A stretch of DNA of 64,000 nt, taken from positions 1,364,001 through 1,428,000 of the forward strand of contig CP091735.1 of the NCBI GenBank assembly GCA_022010015.1, written 5' to 3'. The position numbers and the translations under genes were made by a program. The notes under the pieces were generated by a model that saw only the letters and a program-made list of their open reading frames with translations, was not told the DNA's origin and ran no database searches. This document shows, in pieces, positions 1-8,139 of this stretch. Each line of letters begins with the position of its first letter. The stretch's first letter is position 1. The stretch comes from Clostridium sp. (GTDB taxonomy: Bacteria > Bacillota_I > Bacilli_A > Acholeplasmatales > Anaeroplasmataceae).

Positions 1-81
1 TAAATTAATTAAAAGAAAATTCATAGTGCCTATATTCACTAAATAGCTTTTTCATATATTATATTGAGGAGGGAAAAAAAT

Positions 82-452
82 ATGAATTTTTGATAGTCCT
101 AACCAAAAATAATTTAAATGATTTTTAATAATAAAAAAATATGGCTGACTTTGCTAATTACAATTGTGGATGTCCTACGAATAATATAGGATGTGGCTAT
201 AATCAGGTTATTAACAAATGCTTTGTAAGTGATGTTCCACATTATGTTAATTACAATACTCATGTGGTTAACAATTGTATTAAAAAGGCATTATATAGTA
301 CCAACCTATTCAACAACCGAGGAAACTAAATATTTTTGATGAATATCAAACTATGCCATATCAAACAAATAATCCTTATCAAGCACCACAAATTAACTAT
401 CCTTTTTCAAGGTCAAATAAATAATCCATTTGGTTTTTTTAAAGAACTTTAA
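82..452 (+). CDS. CotD-like spore coat protein (several homopolymer frame breaks)
   Basis: A small Cys- and Tyr-rich protein resembling the CotD family of inner spore coat proteins. The core holds Cys pairs (NCGCPTNNIGC) followed by HYVNYNTHVVNNCI and, after frame repair, KRHYIVPTYSTTEE, the typical coat-protein pattern. The start at 82 is chosen because AGGAGGG lies about 8 bases upstream and the repaired frame runs MNFDSPNQNNLNDF into the core; a later in-frame ATG at 141 lacks a ribosome site. Breaks fall at A/T runs near 88, 111, 124, 135, 286, 334 and 405. The last 15 codons depend on the repair of the final T run, so the end is approximate. The family assignment is from motif memory; the repaired reading frame is seen directly. 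Confidence 0.6.
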
Positions 453-504
453 ATTATAAATTAGATTTTTTTCTATTTTTATAATTTTTTTATTATTTAG
501 AAAA

Positions 505-522
505 AGTTAGTTGACATTAACT
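505..522. promoter_or_regulatory. Operator-like inverted repeat 1 over the feo -35 box
   Basis: AGTTAG and TTAACT arms separated by six bases that are exactly the -35 hexamer TTGACA. It is the least perfect of three copies of the same motif. A protein bound here would block RNA polymerase, so a metal-dependent repressor site (DtxR/MntR or Fur type) is inferred. Confidence 0.5.
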
Positions 523-538
523 GATTATGGAGTATAAT
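511..538 (+). promoter_or_regulatory. Sigma-A promoter of the feo operon
   Basis: TTGACA at 511-516 and TATAAT at 533-538 with a 16-base spacer. It lies about 85 bases upstream of the first feoA and is embedded in operator-like repeats. Confidence 0.75.
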
Positions 539-544
539 ATAGGT

Positions 545-562
545 AGTTAGAAAGAACTAACC
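545..562. promoter_or_regulatory. Operator-like inverted repeat 2 near the feo transcription start
   Basis: AGTTAG, six bases, then CTAACC. The inner GTTAG/CTAAC arms are perfect. It sits just downstream of the -10 box, where the transcript should begin, and repeats the pattern at 505 and 591. Confidence 0.5.
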
Positions 563-583
563 GCTTTGCGGTTTAATTTTTTT
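559..583 (+). terminator. Leader stem-loop with T tract, possible attenuator of feo
   Basis: AACCGC-TTT-GCGGTT hairpin, then TAA and seven T. It lies between the promoter and feoA, so it would act as an early terminator within the leader. Its left arm overlaps the right arm of the GTTAG/CTAAC repeat at 545-562, so the two hairpins exclude each other in RNA. Whether it attenuates is inference. Confidence 0.4.
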
Positions 584-590
584 ATGATTG

Positions 591-608
591 AGTTAGTGAA
601 ATCTAACT
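591..608. promoter_or_regulatory. Operator-like inverted repeat 3 before feoA
   Basis: Perfect AGTTAG-N6-CTAACT palindrome, 15 bases ahead of the feoA start codon. It is the best of the three copies; the copies are spaced 40 and 46 bases apart. Confidence 0.5.
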
Positions 609-623
609 AGAAGGAGAAATATT

Positions 624-836
624 ATGCCACTTGTAATAGCCCCAGAAAACGTTATGCTAAAGGTTATTAAGATTCTTGCTGATGAAAAGGTTAAGAAGCA
701 TTTAGAATCACTTGGAATTACAATTAATTCTGAGCTAAAGGTAATAAGTCATAGCGGAGGTAGTGTTATTTGTCAAATTAAAGAAGGTCGTTTGGCTCTT
801 GATAGAGAACTGTCAACGAAAATTGTGGTTGCATAG
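624..836 (+). CDS. feoA: FeoA family protein (first copy)
   Basis: A 70-residue SH3-like FeoA protein, a small cytoplasmic partner of the ferrous iron transporter FeoB. The frame is intact, with AAGGAG eight bases ahead of the ATG. FeoA hallmarks are weaker than in the second copy but the pattern of KVKKHLESLGI, then VICQIKEGRLALDREL, ending in a hydrophobic strand, matches the family. It is the first gene of a four-gene unit with a second feoA 15 bases downstream. Tandem feoA genes ahead of feoB are common in Bacillota. Expression is probably controlled by the repeated operator in the leader. Confidence 0.85.
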   Translation: MPLVIAPENVMLKVIKILADEKVKKHLESLGITINSELKVISHSGGSVICQIKEGRLALDRELSTKIVVA

Positions 837-851
837 GAAGGAGAAATAGTT

Positions 852-1094
852 ATGTTAAAAAAGATGGATGAAATGGAAATCGGACAAACAGCCGTAATTC
901 GCAATGTCTTAGGCGAAGGAAAGGTTAGAAGAAGATTATTTGATATGGGGATAACCCCTGGTGCTTCTGTATATTTAAGAAAAAAAGCACCACTTGGTGA
1001 TCCTATTGAGGTAACTCTTCGTGGATACGAGCTAACATTAAGAAAAAATGAGGCAAATTTAGTTGTTTGTGAAGTTATGGAGGAGAAAAAGTAA
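852..1094 (+). CDS. feoA: FeoA family protein (second copy)
   Basis: An 80-residue FeoA protein with clear family features: EIGQTAVIRNV, RRRLFDMGITPGA, a basic-proline turn KKAPLGDPIEV and the closing ELTLRKNEA. It is intact and preceded by AGGAAGGAG. Its stop codon overlaps the feoB start (TAATG), suggesting translational coupling. FeoA binds the intracellular part of FeoB and is thought to modulate its GTPase or channel; that role is family knowledge, not visible here. This is the more canonical of the two copies and is likely the one interacting with FeoB. Confidence 0.93.
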   Translation: MLKKMDEMEIGQTAVIRNVLGEGKVRRRLFDMGITPGASVYLRKKAPLGDPIEVTLRGYELTLRKNEANLVVCEVMEEKK

Positions 1095-3643
1095 TGAAGC
1101 ATTTTGCACTTGCAGGTAACCCAAACTGTGGTAAGACAACATTATTTAACTCTTTGACTGGTTCAACAGCTCACGTTGGAAACTGGCCTGGAGTTACAGT
1201 TGATAAAAAGGAAGGAATTTATAAAAAGTGTAAGGAGCAAATATCTATTGTCGATTTACCTGGTATTTACTCATTATCACCTTATACACCTGAAGAAATC
1301 ATTTCTAGAAATTATATTTTGGATGAAAAACCAGATTGCATAATCAACGTTGTTGATGCTACAAACCTAGAAAGAAATTTATATTTAACAACTCAACTAA
1401 TTGAAATTGATGTTCCTGTTGTTATAGCTTTAAATATGATGGATATTGTTCGTAAGAGTGGCGATAAAATTGATCCATCATTACTTGAGCGTCAAATTGG
1501 CGTTCCAGTGGTTTGCATTTCAGCTCAAACTGAAGAGAATTTGGATGTTTTAATGGATTTAGCTTATAATGAATGCTTGAAGAAGCGTGATGGTAGAACA
1601 GTTTTTAGAAAATAATGCTGCTTTAACGCATCTAATTTCTGATTGTAAGGCAGCGTTTGTTGGTCTAGGTGTTGAAAAATCCTTTGTTTCATGCTATTAA
1701 GCTTGTTGAAAATGATGAAATTGAGGTTAAAAAAATCATCCGGATTTAGTAAAAAAATTGTTTCTGAATTTAAGAAGACATTTAATGATGAGGTTTTTTT
1801 GGAAGTGATTTAGAGGCAATTGTTGCTGATACAAGATATCAATTTATTTCTAAAAATTATTCAAAGGCTAAAATATCTAAGCCAAAGGAAGAAAAAAAGA
1901 GAAAAACTAACAAAATCTGATAAGATTGATAAGGTTTTTAACTAATAAGTGGGCTGGTATTCCTATTTTTCTTGTTATATTATTCTTGATATTCCACTTA
2001 ACATTCTCTGAAAATTTATTCTATCTTGGCGGCTTGTTTAAAAATGTTAAGCCGTCATTTGAGGGAAGTATTTTTGAAGGCTTAATTTGGACTGATGCTG
2101 GTATAAATTCTCCTGGTGTTATTCTCCAATCATTTTTAACTAATATTACTGATTGGTTGACTGAAGTTGCAAGTGGTTGGTTAAGTAGTGCACCTGGCTG
2201 GGTATCTGGTTTAATTTGTGATGGTATTTTTAGCTGGTGTATTCTCAGTATTATCATTCATACCTCAAATTTTATTATTATTCTTATTTTTTTCTCAATT
2301 CTTGAGGATTCAGGCTATATGGCTCGTGTTGCCTTTATTTTGGATCGTATTTTTAGAAAATTTGGTTTATCTGGACGTGCCTTTATGCCAATGATTATGG
2401 GCTTTGGTTGTTCAGTACCAGCAATGATTAATACAAGAAACTCTTGCTGATGAAAAAGAAAGAGTTGCTACTATTCGTGTTATTCCATTCTTTAGTTGTG
2501 GTGCTAAGCTACCAATTTTAACAGCAATTGCTGGAGCAATTTGTCAGGTATTTGGTTTTAAGAATGTTGATATTATTACTTATTCAATGTATTTAGTTGG
2601 AATCGTTACAGCAATTATTGCCGTAATTATTATGAGACATACAACTATGCGTGGTGAAACTCCACCTTTCATTATGGAGCTTCCAGCATATCATACTCCT
2701 AAATTCAAATCATTAATGTTCCATTTATGGGATAAGCTAAAAGCATTATGTTAAGAAAGCATTTACTATTATTCTTGCTTCAACAATCGTAATTTGGTTC
2801 CTACAAAGCTTTACATGGAATTGGAAATATATTGAGCAGGTTGATGTTAAGGAATTATCTGATGAAACATTTGCTGAAATGCTAGAGGATGAAGAGTTTA
2901 AATCTAAGGTTTTAGCATTAAGTGATGAATATGATGATGAAATTACCTTTGATGTAATTGTTGGTGATGCTGAGGAGGCAGAAAATGCCACAGCCTATGA
3001 AGAGGTTGAAAACTTAGTATTTACAAATGCTTTAAGTAAGTTTGAAGAAATTACTAATGATAAGGATTATTTAGATACATCTGATTCAATTCTTGCAGGT
3101 GTTGGTCAATTGATTCAACCTATATTTACACCACTTGGCTTTGGTTCAAATCTTGATCAAGATCGTGGTTGGGTTTATGGTGTTTCAGCTGTTACAGGCT
3201 TAATTGCTAAGGAAAATGTTATTTCTACATTTAGTGTTCTTGCTCAATGCGTTTCAAATCAAACTGCAACTGATGTAGATGGATTTAAGGATTTATATAT
3301 GGCTAACTTTGATGAGGAAGGCGTTAGTGCTTCTGTATTAATGGTTAAGAATTCAGGTGTTGGTAATCATTGGCCAATTCTAATTGCTTTCATTGTGTTC
3401 AATATGACAACAATTCCTTGCTTTGCTGCAGTAGCTACAGCTAAGGCTGAATTACCTGAAAAGAAGCTTGGTCGTACATTATTATTCTGGATTGTAACAT
3501 CATATTTAGCATCTATGATTGTATATTTAGTTTTATCTTGGTGGTGGACTTCATTTATATTTGCTGCCCTTGCAGTTGGAGCTGGCTTTGCAATTCATTA
3601 TATTAACAAATATAAAGATAATAAAAAGATTGCTAGAGCCTAA
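1094..3643 (+). CDS. feoB: Ferrous iron transporter FeoB (multiple homopolymer frame breaks)
   Basis: Full-length FeoB, about 840 residues after repair. The N-terminal G domain has G1 GNPNCGKTT, a G2 region around HVGNWPGVTV, G3 DLPGIYSLSPY and G4 NMMD; the membrane part carries the Gate motifs GFGCSVPAM and FFSCGAKLP, with the conserved Cys residues, and later GLIAKENVIST. A short acidic insert (about residues 600-660) separates membrane segments. It imports Fe(II) across the cytoplasmic membrane. Frame breaks at A/T runs near 1604, 1677, 1732, 1797, 1893, 1904, 1938, 2442 and 2742 are each restored by deleting one or two bases. The start overlaps the feoA stop. Confidence 0.95.
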
Positions 3644-3823
3644 TGCAACCAATTGAAATAATTGTTATCATTCTTTGCGTATTAATAGTTGGTGGTGTTT
3701 TAGGAAATTACATTTATAAAAATAAAGCATTTACCAACTGGTGATTGCGCTAATTGTAAGGTCAATATGCAAAGAGCAATGAAAAAATTTAAACGTGAAT
3801 GTAATTGCAAAACTAAAAATTAA
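3643..3823 (+). CDS. FeoB-associated Cys-rich small membrane protein
   Basis: A roughly 60-residue protein starting on the A of the feoB stop codon. It has one N-terminal membrane helix (PIEIIVIILCVLIVGGVLG), then after one A-run repair near 3727 a Cys-rich tail GDCANCKVNMQRA ... ECNCKTKN. This single-helix plus CxxC layout is that of the FeoB-associated Cys-rich protein family, which replaces FeoC in many Bacillota. The Cys pairs could bind iron. It is the last gene of the operon, followed immediately by a terminator. Confidence 0.8.
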
Positions 3824-3825
3824 GG

Positions 3826-3852
3826 GTGCCATTTAATGGCATTCTTTTTTTA
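3826..3852 (+). terminator. Intrinsic terminator of the feo operon
   Basis: TGCCAT-TTA-ATGGCA perfect stem followed by TTC and seven T, directly after the last stop codon of the operon. Confidence 0.85.
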
Positions 3853-3860
3853 GAATAGAA

Positions 3861-3965
3861 ATGAGGTTTACAATATGGAAAAAAATAGCTATAATATGTA
3901 TTGTATGTGGAATATTAGTATGCTTAATACCAGTATTTATATCTTTAATTAAAAAAATAAAATAA
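3861..3965 (+). CDS. Possible 34-residue single-helix membrane peptide
   Basis: Starts MRFTIWKKIAIICIVCGI and continues as one hydrophobic helix ending in SLIKKIK. The basic-flanked helix is a plausible membrane anchor or small toxic peptide, but no clear ribosome binding site precedes it and a short AT-rich frame of this kind can arise by chance. It lies between the feo terminator and the Rhs island. No family recognised. Confidence 0.25.
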   Translation: MRFTIWKKIAIICIVCGILVCLIPVFISLIKKIK

Positions 3966-4069
3966 AAAAATAACAAAGAAAAAGTATTGATTTTTAGTTT
4001 AAAGAAGTGATATCTTTAAATTAAGAAAAAAATACTTTATTTTTTTAATAAAAAAAGTGGGTGATTTTT

Positions 4070-5146
4070 ATGTCAGTAAGCTTAAGAAACTAAGAAATTA
4101 AGCTATAGTATAGGTAAGATGAATGTAGCCTTAGATTTAAATTTTTAAATCTTATTATGTAAATAATTTAGTAAAAGAAATAGGGGAAAATGAATTAAGC
4201 TATTTATATGTAAATAGTGCTCCATATGGATTAATATATAATGACAAGCTATATTATTATATAAAAAAACATAAGAGGAGAAATCATCAAAATAATAGAT
4301 GATAGAGGTTTAGAGGTAGGAAGCTATAAATATGATCCATATGGTAATATATTAGAATATAATGGCCATATAGCTAAAATAAATAATATAAGATATAATG
4401 GCTATTATTATGATAAAGAAACAAATTTATATTATTTGAAGAGTAGATATTATGATCCAAGTATCGGATATTTATATCAATAGATGATGTAGCATATTTA
4501 GATATAAATAATATAACTGGTTTAAATTTATATGCTTATTGTAATAATAACCCTATTATGTATGATGATCCTGAGGGAAATATGCCTAATTGGGCTAAGT
4601 GGTTAATAGGAGGAATTGCTTTTACATGTGCTGTAGTTTTAACAGTTTTAACTGGAGGAGCGCTGGCATCTTTATTTATTGGGATGGGAGTTAGTATAGT
4701 TGCTGGTGGCTTGATGAGTTGAACTATTTCTTGTATTCATGGTGATGGATTCTGGTCTGGCTTTGCTGATGGAGCGGCCGACGGGGCCTTTTGGGGAGGA
4801 ATATTTGCACTTGGTAGTGCAACTTTAAGGACAATTAAAACATTCAAAAAAATGGAGTTGCAATTGGTGAAAATATGAAAAAGAGTTACTAAGTTAGCTA
4901 AAAGTGGGGGACAAGTAACTTACAAGGGAATGCCAGGTTATAAAGTAATTAAATTTTTCAGAGGTAAAGATGTTGCACGTACAATGTCAATGCATCATAA
5001 TCAAGCATTTATTGAACGTATGATGAATTGGGGCGTTAAACTTGTTGACTATGGAATAGATGCCACTAGGGATTATAGGAGTTTTTTACTATTTGATGGA
5101 AACAATTGTATCAAATGGATATAAATATTTAAATATTATGTTTTAG
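4070..5146 (+). CDS. Compact Rhs core protein with C-terminal toxin-like domain (disrupted)
   Basis: After repair, an about 355-residue protein starting at the ATG behind GTGGGTGA. Residues 1-60 are a short stretch of Rhs-like beta repeats. They are followed by the Rhs-associated core (SYKYDPYGNILEY, YYLKSRYYDPSIG, GLNLYAYCNNNPIMYDDPEG at about 95-170). Next come a Gly/Ala-rich hydrophobic segment and a variable C-terminus (YKGMPGYKVIKFFRGKDVA ... DYGIDATRDYRS, about 275-355). Such C-termini are the exchangeable toxins of polymorphic toxin proteins. The usual large N-terminal YD-repeat barrel is missing. Besides A/T-run breaks there is a missing T at about 4472 and an in-frame TGA at 4720-4722 where Gly is expected, so it may be truly inactive. 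Confidence 0.7.
4443..4577. repeat. 135-bp direct repeat, copy A (end of Rhs core)
   Basis: Encodes the invariant last part of the Rhs core up to PEG. It matches 5688-5822 at 133 of 135 positions by eye, then diverges completely into a different C-terminus. Confidence 0.9.
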
Positions 5147-5154
5147 GAAATCTT

Positions 5155-5487
5155 ATGAAATATAAAAAAAGGAATTAAAAAAATCTCGTTACTATATGTA
5201 AATATAAATATTCGTCTTGTAATGGACAAGAAGAACTTGAACTAGAAGTAAACAATATTATTATAGAAATAAGTATTGAGTTTGATAAAATTAATTTAGT
5301 TATTAATATCGATGGAAATCGTTTTAATTACTTAAAAACTGATTTTTTTGATTCTTCAACAAAAAAATCATCTTCATTCTATTATCAATACATGTTTTTG
5401 ATAAGAAGACAAAATTATCACAAATAGATATAATATTATATAAGTTTATAAAAAGAAGCTTATATAGATAATGTAAAAATGATTTAA
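5155..5487 (+). CDS. Candidate immunity protein of the Rhs toxin
   Basis: Begins 8 bases after the Rhs stop, with AGGAAA as a weak ribosome site. Repaired frame: about 110 residues, with a recognisable core NGQEELELEVNNIIIEISI, EFDKINLVINIDGNRFNYLK and YYQYMF. It is acidic and beta-rich, like many immunity proteins, but I recognise no family. Breaks occur at A runs near 5166, 5368, 5402 and 5452. A further coding-looking stretch (FNEVVNKYFNFYSFTKEMI) follows in another frame to about 5574 and may be its true C-terminus. The role rests on position: a small gene immediately downstream of a toxin-like Rhs C-terminus. Confidence 0.5.
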
Positions 5488-5687
5488 TGAGGTTGTGAAT
5501 AAATACTTTAATTTTTACAGTTTTACTAAAGAAATGATTAATTAGTATATTGAAATTTGTTTTTCTCCGAATAATTAAGAAAAAAATCGTTTATAGATTA
5601 CTTTACAAATTATTAATAAAGTGTTAAAAAGAAAACGAAGGCAATAATGATGGCAGTCTATTGGAATTAATTTAAAATATTTAAAGG
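5488..5687. other. Gap between Rhs immunity candidate and orphan cassette
   Basis: AT-rich stretch. The first 90 bases may be the tail of the immunity gene. I see no gene, promoter or terminator in the rest, which fits the junction of an orphan toxin cassette. Confidence 0.5.
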
Positions 5688-5822
5688 GTAGATATTATGA
5701 TCCAAGTATAGGATATTTATATCAATAGATGATGTAGCATATTTAGATATAAATAATATAATTGGTTTAAATTTATATGCTTATTGTAATAATAACCCTA
5801 TTATGTATGATGATCCTGAGGG
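5688..5822. repeat. 135-bp direct repeat, copy B (orphan Rhs cassette junction)
   Basis: Second copy of the segment at 4443-4577, differing at two positions. It provides homology by which the downstream C-terminus could replace the upstream one by recombination. Confidence 0.9.
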
Positions 5823-6306
5823 GAATTTTTGCAATTACATTAATAACTTTATTAATTGGTGGTTTAATTGCAGGATTTATTGTTGGAGTTTGTACAGTTT
5901 TAGGAGTGGGGGTAGGAGCGGCCGCTTTAGGTGAAGCAACTGCAACATTATTTACATCTACTGGTTTAACACTATCATTGAATTCAGCATTAGGAATTGG
6001 TAGTGGAGTTTTTTTTGCAACAGGTATCTTAGGATATGCAGTCAGAAACTGGAATTAGCAGCAGCGAAGATTTTTAAAATGAAAAAAATATGTTTATTGA
6101 AGGTGGATTTAATGCTATTTCGGGAGTGTTATCTATACTTGGCGGTTATTTAGGTGGTATAGCAGGAGTTCATAATAGAGTATTTACTAAATTGTTATCG
6201 CATAAAGGAGATTTCTGGCTAAGGATATTATTAGAAAAATGTCTTTACTGCTGGATTCAAATTAATTAATGCATTAATAAAACCATATTTTTATGATTTA
6301 GGATGA
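5688..6306 (+). pseudogene. Orphan Rhs C-terminal cassette without start
   Basis: Starts inside the Rhs core (GRYYDPSIG ... NNNPIMYDDPEG) with no ATG or ribosome site of its own. A different C-terminus follows: a Gly/Ala-rich membrane-like segment (LLIGGLIAGFIVGVCTVLGV) and then, after repair, FIEGGFNAISGVLSILGGYL, GGIAGVHNRVFTKLLSHKGD and a stop at 6304-6306. All breaks after the core are ordinary A/T-run insertions, so the cassette itself is well preserved. The layout is that of orphan Rhs C-termini kept downstream of a complete Rhs gene as silent alternative toxins. The toxic activity is not identifiable from sequence. No clear immunity gene follows in the 130 bases before the next gene. 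Confidence 0.65.
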
Positions 6307-6439
6307 GAGAATTATTTAATTTACTAAATGATTTTTAAAGATTAAAATTCAAATGGATAATAAAAAGTATTTAAATCTTAACTTCTATTCAAGAACAAAT
6401 CAATACTAAATGGTTATCAATAGAAATGAGGTGATTTCT
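6307..6439. other. Short spacer with no recognisable gene
   Basis: Between the orphan Rhs cassette and the DUF4250 gene. I see only short interrupted frames and no hairpin. Confidence 0.5.
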
Positions 6440-6626
6440 TTGGAATTAATTAAAGAGCCTAATATTTTTACTTAGTGTTATAAATACAAAGCTAAGAGAT
6501 GAATATGATAGCTTAGATGCTTTGGCTGATGATTTAGATTGGAGTATTGAAGAAATTAATATGATTTTTAAAAAAAGAATTGATTATACTTATAACAAAG
6601 AAAAAAATCAATTTGAAAGAATATAG
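6440..6626 (+). CDS. DUF4250 domain protein
   Basis: A 61-residue cytoplasmic protein starting with TTG behind GAGGTGAT. One T-run repair near 6464 gives EPNILLSVINTKLRDEYDSL, DALADDLDWSIEEINM and a final YNKEKNQFERI. This matches the DUF4250 family, whose members are tiny helical proteins of Bacillota with the same NTKLRD and NQF motifs; the function is unknown. It stands alone, with a terminator after it, between the Rhs island and the glyS operon. Confidence 0.75.
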
Positions 6627-6630
6627 AGGA

Positions 6631-6662
6631 AGCGGATAAATTAATATTTATACGCTTTTTTT
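6631..6662 (+). terminator. Intrinsic terminator after DUF4250 gene
   Basis: AGCGGATAAAT / ATTTATACGCT stem (one mismatch), four-base loop, then a seven-T run. Confidence 0.75.
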
Positions 6663-6678
6663 CTTCACTTGGCGAATA

Positions 6679-6707
6679 TTGACAAATTGACACTTTGATG
6701 ATACAAT
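6679..6707 (+). promoter_or_regulatory. Sigma-A promoter of the glyS-dnaG-rpoD operon
   Basis: TTGACA at 6679 and TACAAT at 6702, spacer 17. No T-box leader lies between it and glyS; the leader is only about 30 bases. Confidence 0.75.
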
Positions 6708-6743
6708 ATTATGATGTATTATTGTCGGACGGAGGACTCTAAA

Positions 6744-8124
6744 ATGAAAGATATTACTTTAGATGGTTTAGTAGCTTTTCTTAAGGAAACCAAGGCTTTG
6801 TTTTTTTCAAGGAAGTGAAATTTATGGTGGACTTGCTAATGCTTGGGATTACGGCCCACTTGGTGTTGAATTAAAAAATAATATTAAGCAAGCATGGTGG
6901 AAGAAATTTGTAACATCAAACCCTTATAATGTAGGACTTGATAGTGCTATTTTAATGAATAGAGAGGTTTGGGTTGCCAGTGGTCATATTGGATCATTCT
7001 CTGACCCTTTAATCGATTGTAAAAAATGTAATACTAGATATCGTGCTGATAAGCTAATTGAGGATTTCACTCATGGCGAAATTTCAGGCGATGGAATGAG
7101 TAATGATGAATTAATGAATTTTATTAAGGAGCATCATATCGTATGCCCAACATGTGGTGGCTTTGATTATACAGATATTCGTCAATTTAATTTAATGTTT
7201 AAAACTCATCAGGGCGTAATTGAAAATCAAAAGAGCGAGGTTTATTTAAGACCTGAAACTGCTCAAGGTATTTTTGTTAACTTTAAAAATGTTCAAAGAA
7301 CAACAAGAAGAAAGCTACCTTTTGGTATTGGCCAAATTGGTAAGAGCTTTAGAAATGAAATTACACCTGGTAATTTTATTTTCCGTACTAGAGAATTCGA
7401 GCAAATGGAACTTGAATTTTTCTGCAAGCCTGGTACTGAGCTTGAATGGTTCAATTACTGGCGTGAATATATGATGAAATTTTTATTGTCAATTGGCGTT
7501 GATGGAACAAAACTAAGATATCGTGATCATGAGAAGGAAGAATTAAGCTTCTATTCAAATGCAACAACTGATATCGAATTTAAATTCCCTTGGGGATTTG
7601 GTGAGGTTTGGGGAATTGCTTCAAGAACAAATTATGATTTGAATGCTCATCAAACTCATTCAAAGGAGAATCTAGAATATTTAGATCCTGAAACTAATCA
7701 AAAGTATCTACCTTATGTTGTTGAACCATCACTTGGTGTTGAAAGATGCTTATTAACTGTTTTATTTAGTGCTTATGAGGAGCAAGAGCTTGAACATGAT
7801 AGTCGTGTAGTATTACACCTACATCCAGCACTTGCACCATACAAGGTAGCTGTACTACCTTTAATGAAGAAGCTTCATAGCCAAAAGGCTCGTGAAATTG
7901 AACAAATTCTTAGTGAAGAATTTAGCACTGTTTATGATGAAACTGCAAACATTGGTAAGAGATATCGTCGTCAGGATGCAATTGGTACTCCTTATTGCTT
8001 AACTGTTGATGATAATACCTTAAATGAAGGTACAGTTACACTTCGTGATCGTGATACAATGGAGCAAATTACATTAAAGGTTGAAGAGGTTATTCCGTTT
8101 ATTCATAATAAGATGAAGTTCTAA
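6744..8124 (+). CDS. glyS: Glycyl-tRNA synthetase, single-chain class II type
   Basis: About 460 residues, the usual length of the dimeric eukaryote/archaeal-like glycine-tRNA ligase. Visible features: EIYGGLANAWDYGPLGVELK near the N-terminus (motif region 1), zinc-type pairs KKCNTRY and CPTCGGFDY, motif 2 RNEITPGNFIFRTREFEQME, motif 3 PYVVEPSLGVERCLL, and the C-terminal anticodon-binding domain starting near VAVLPLMKK. It charges tRNA-Gly. The ATG at 6744 follows GGAGGACTC. One break lies near 6800 in a T run; everything after 6955 is intact. It is first in an operon with dnaG and rpoD, a Bacillus-like arrangement. Confidence 0.95.
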
Positions 8125-8139
8125 TTGGGGAGGTATATA

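Noticed and set aside
141..329. Start of the coat protein at the ATG at 141
   Set aside because: No ribosome site precedes it, while 82 has AGGAGGG and the upstream region becomes coding after run repair.
773..1102. Minus-strand open frame over feoA
   Set aside because: It is a shadow of the two clear feoA genes, with no ribosome site and unlikely composition.
4720..4722. TGA read as a sense codon (Gly or Trp)
   Set aside because: Genes such as yitT and priA end at TGA and Trp is encoded by TGG throughout, so the code looks standard and this is a nonsense change.
4443..5822. A repeat array such as CRISPR or a tandem repeat locus
   Set aside because: There are only two copies, each coding for the Rhs core, separated by about 1.1 kb of genes. 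Spacers of uniform size are absent.
6708..6743. A T-box leader upstream of glyS
   Set aside because: Only about 36 bases lie between the -10 box and the start codon; no stem I, AG-bulge or TGGNACC-type T-box sequence is present.
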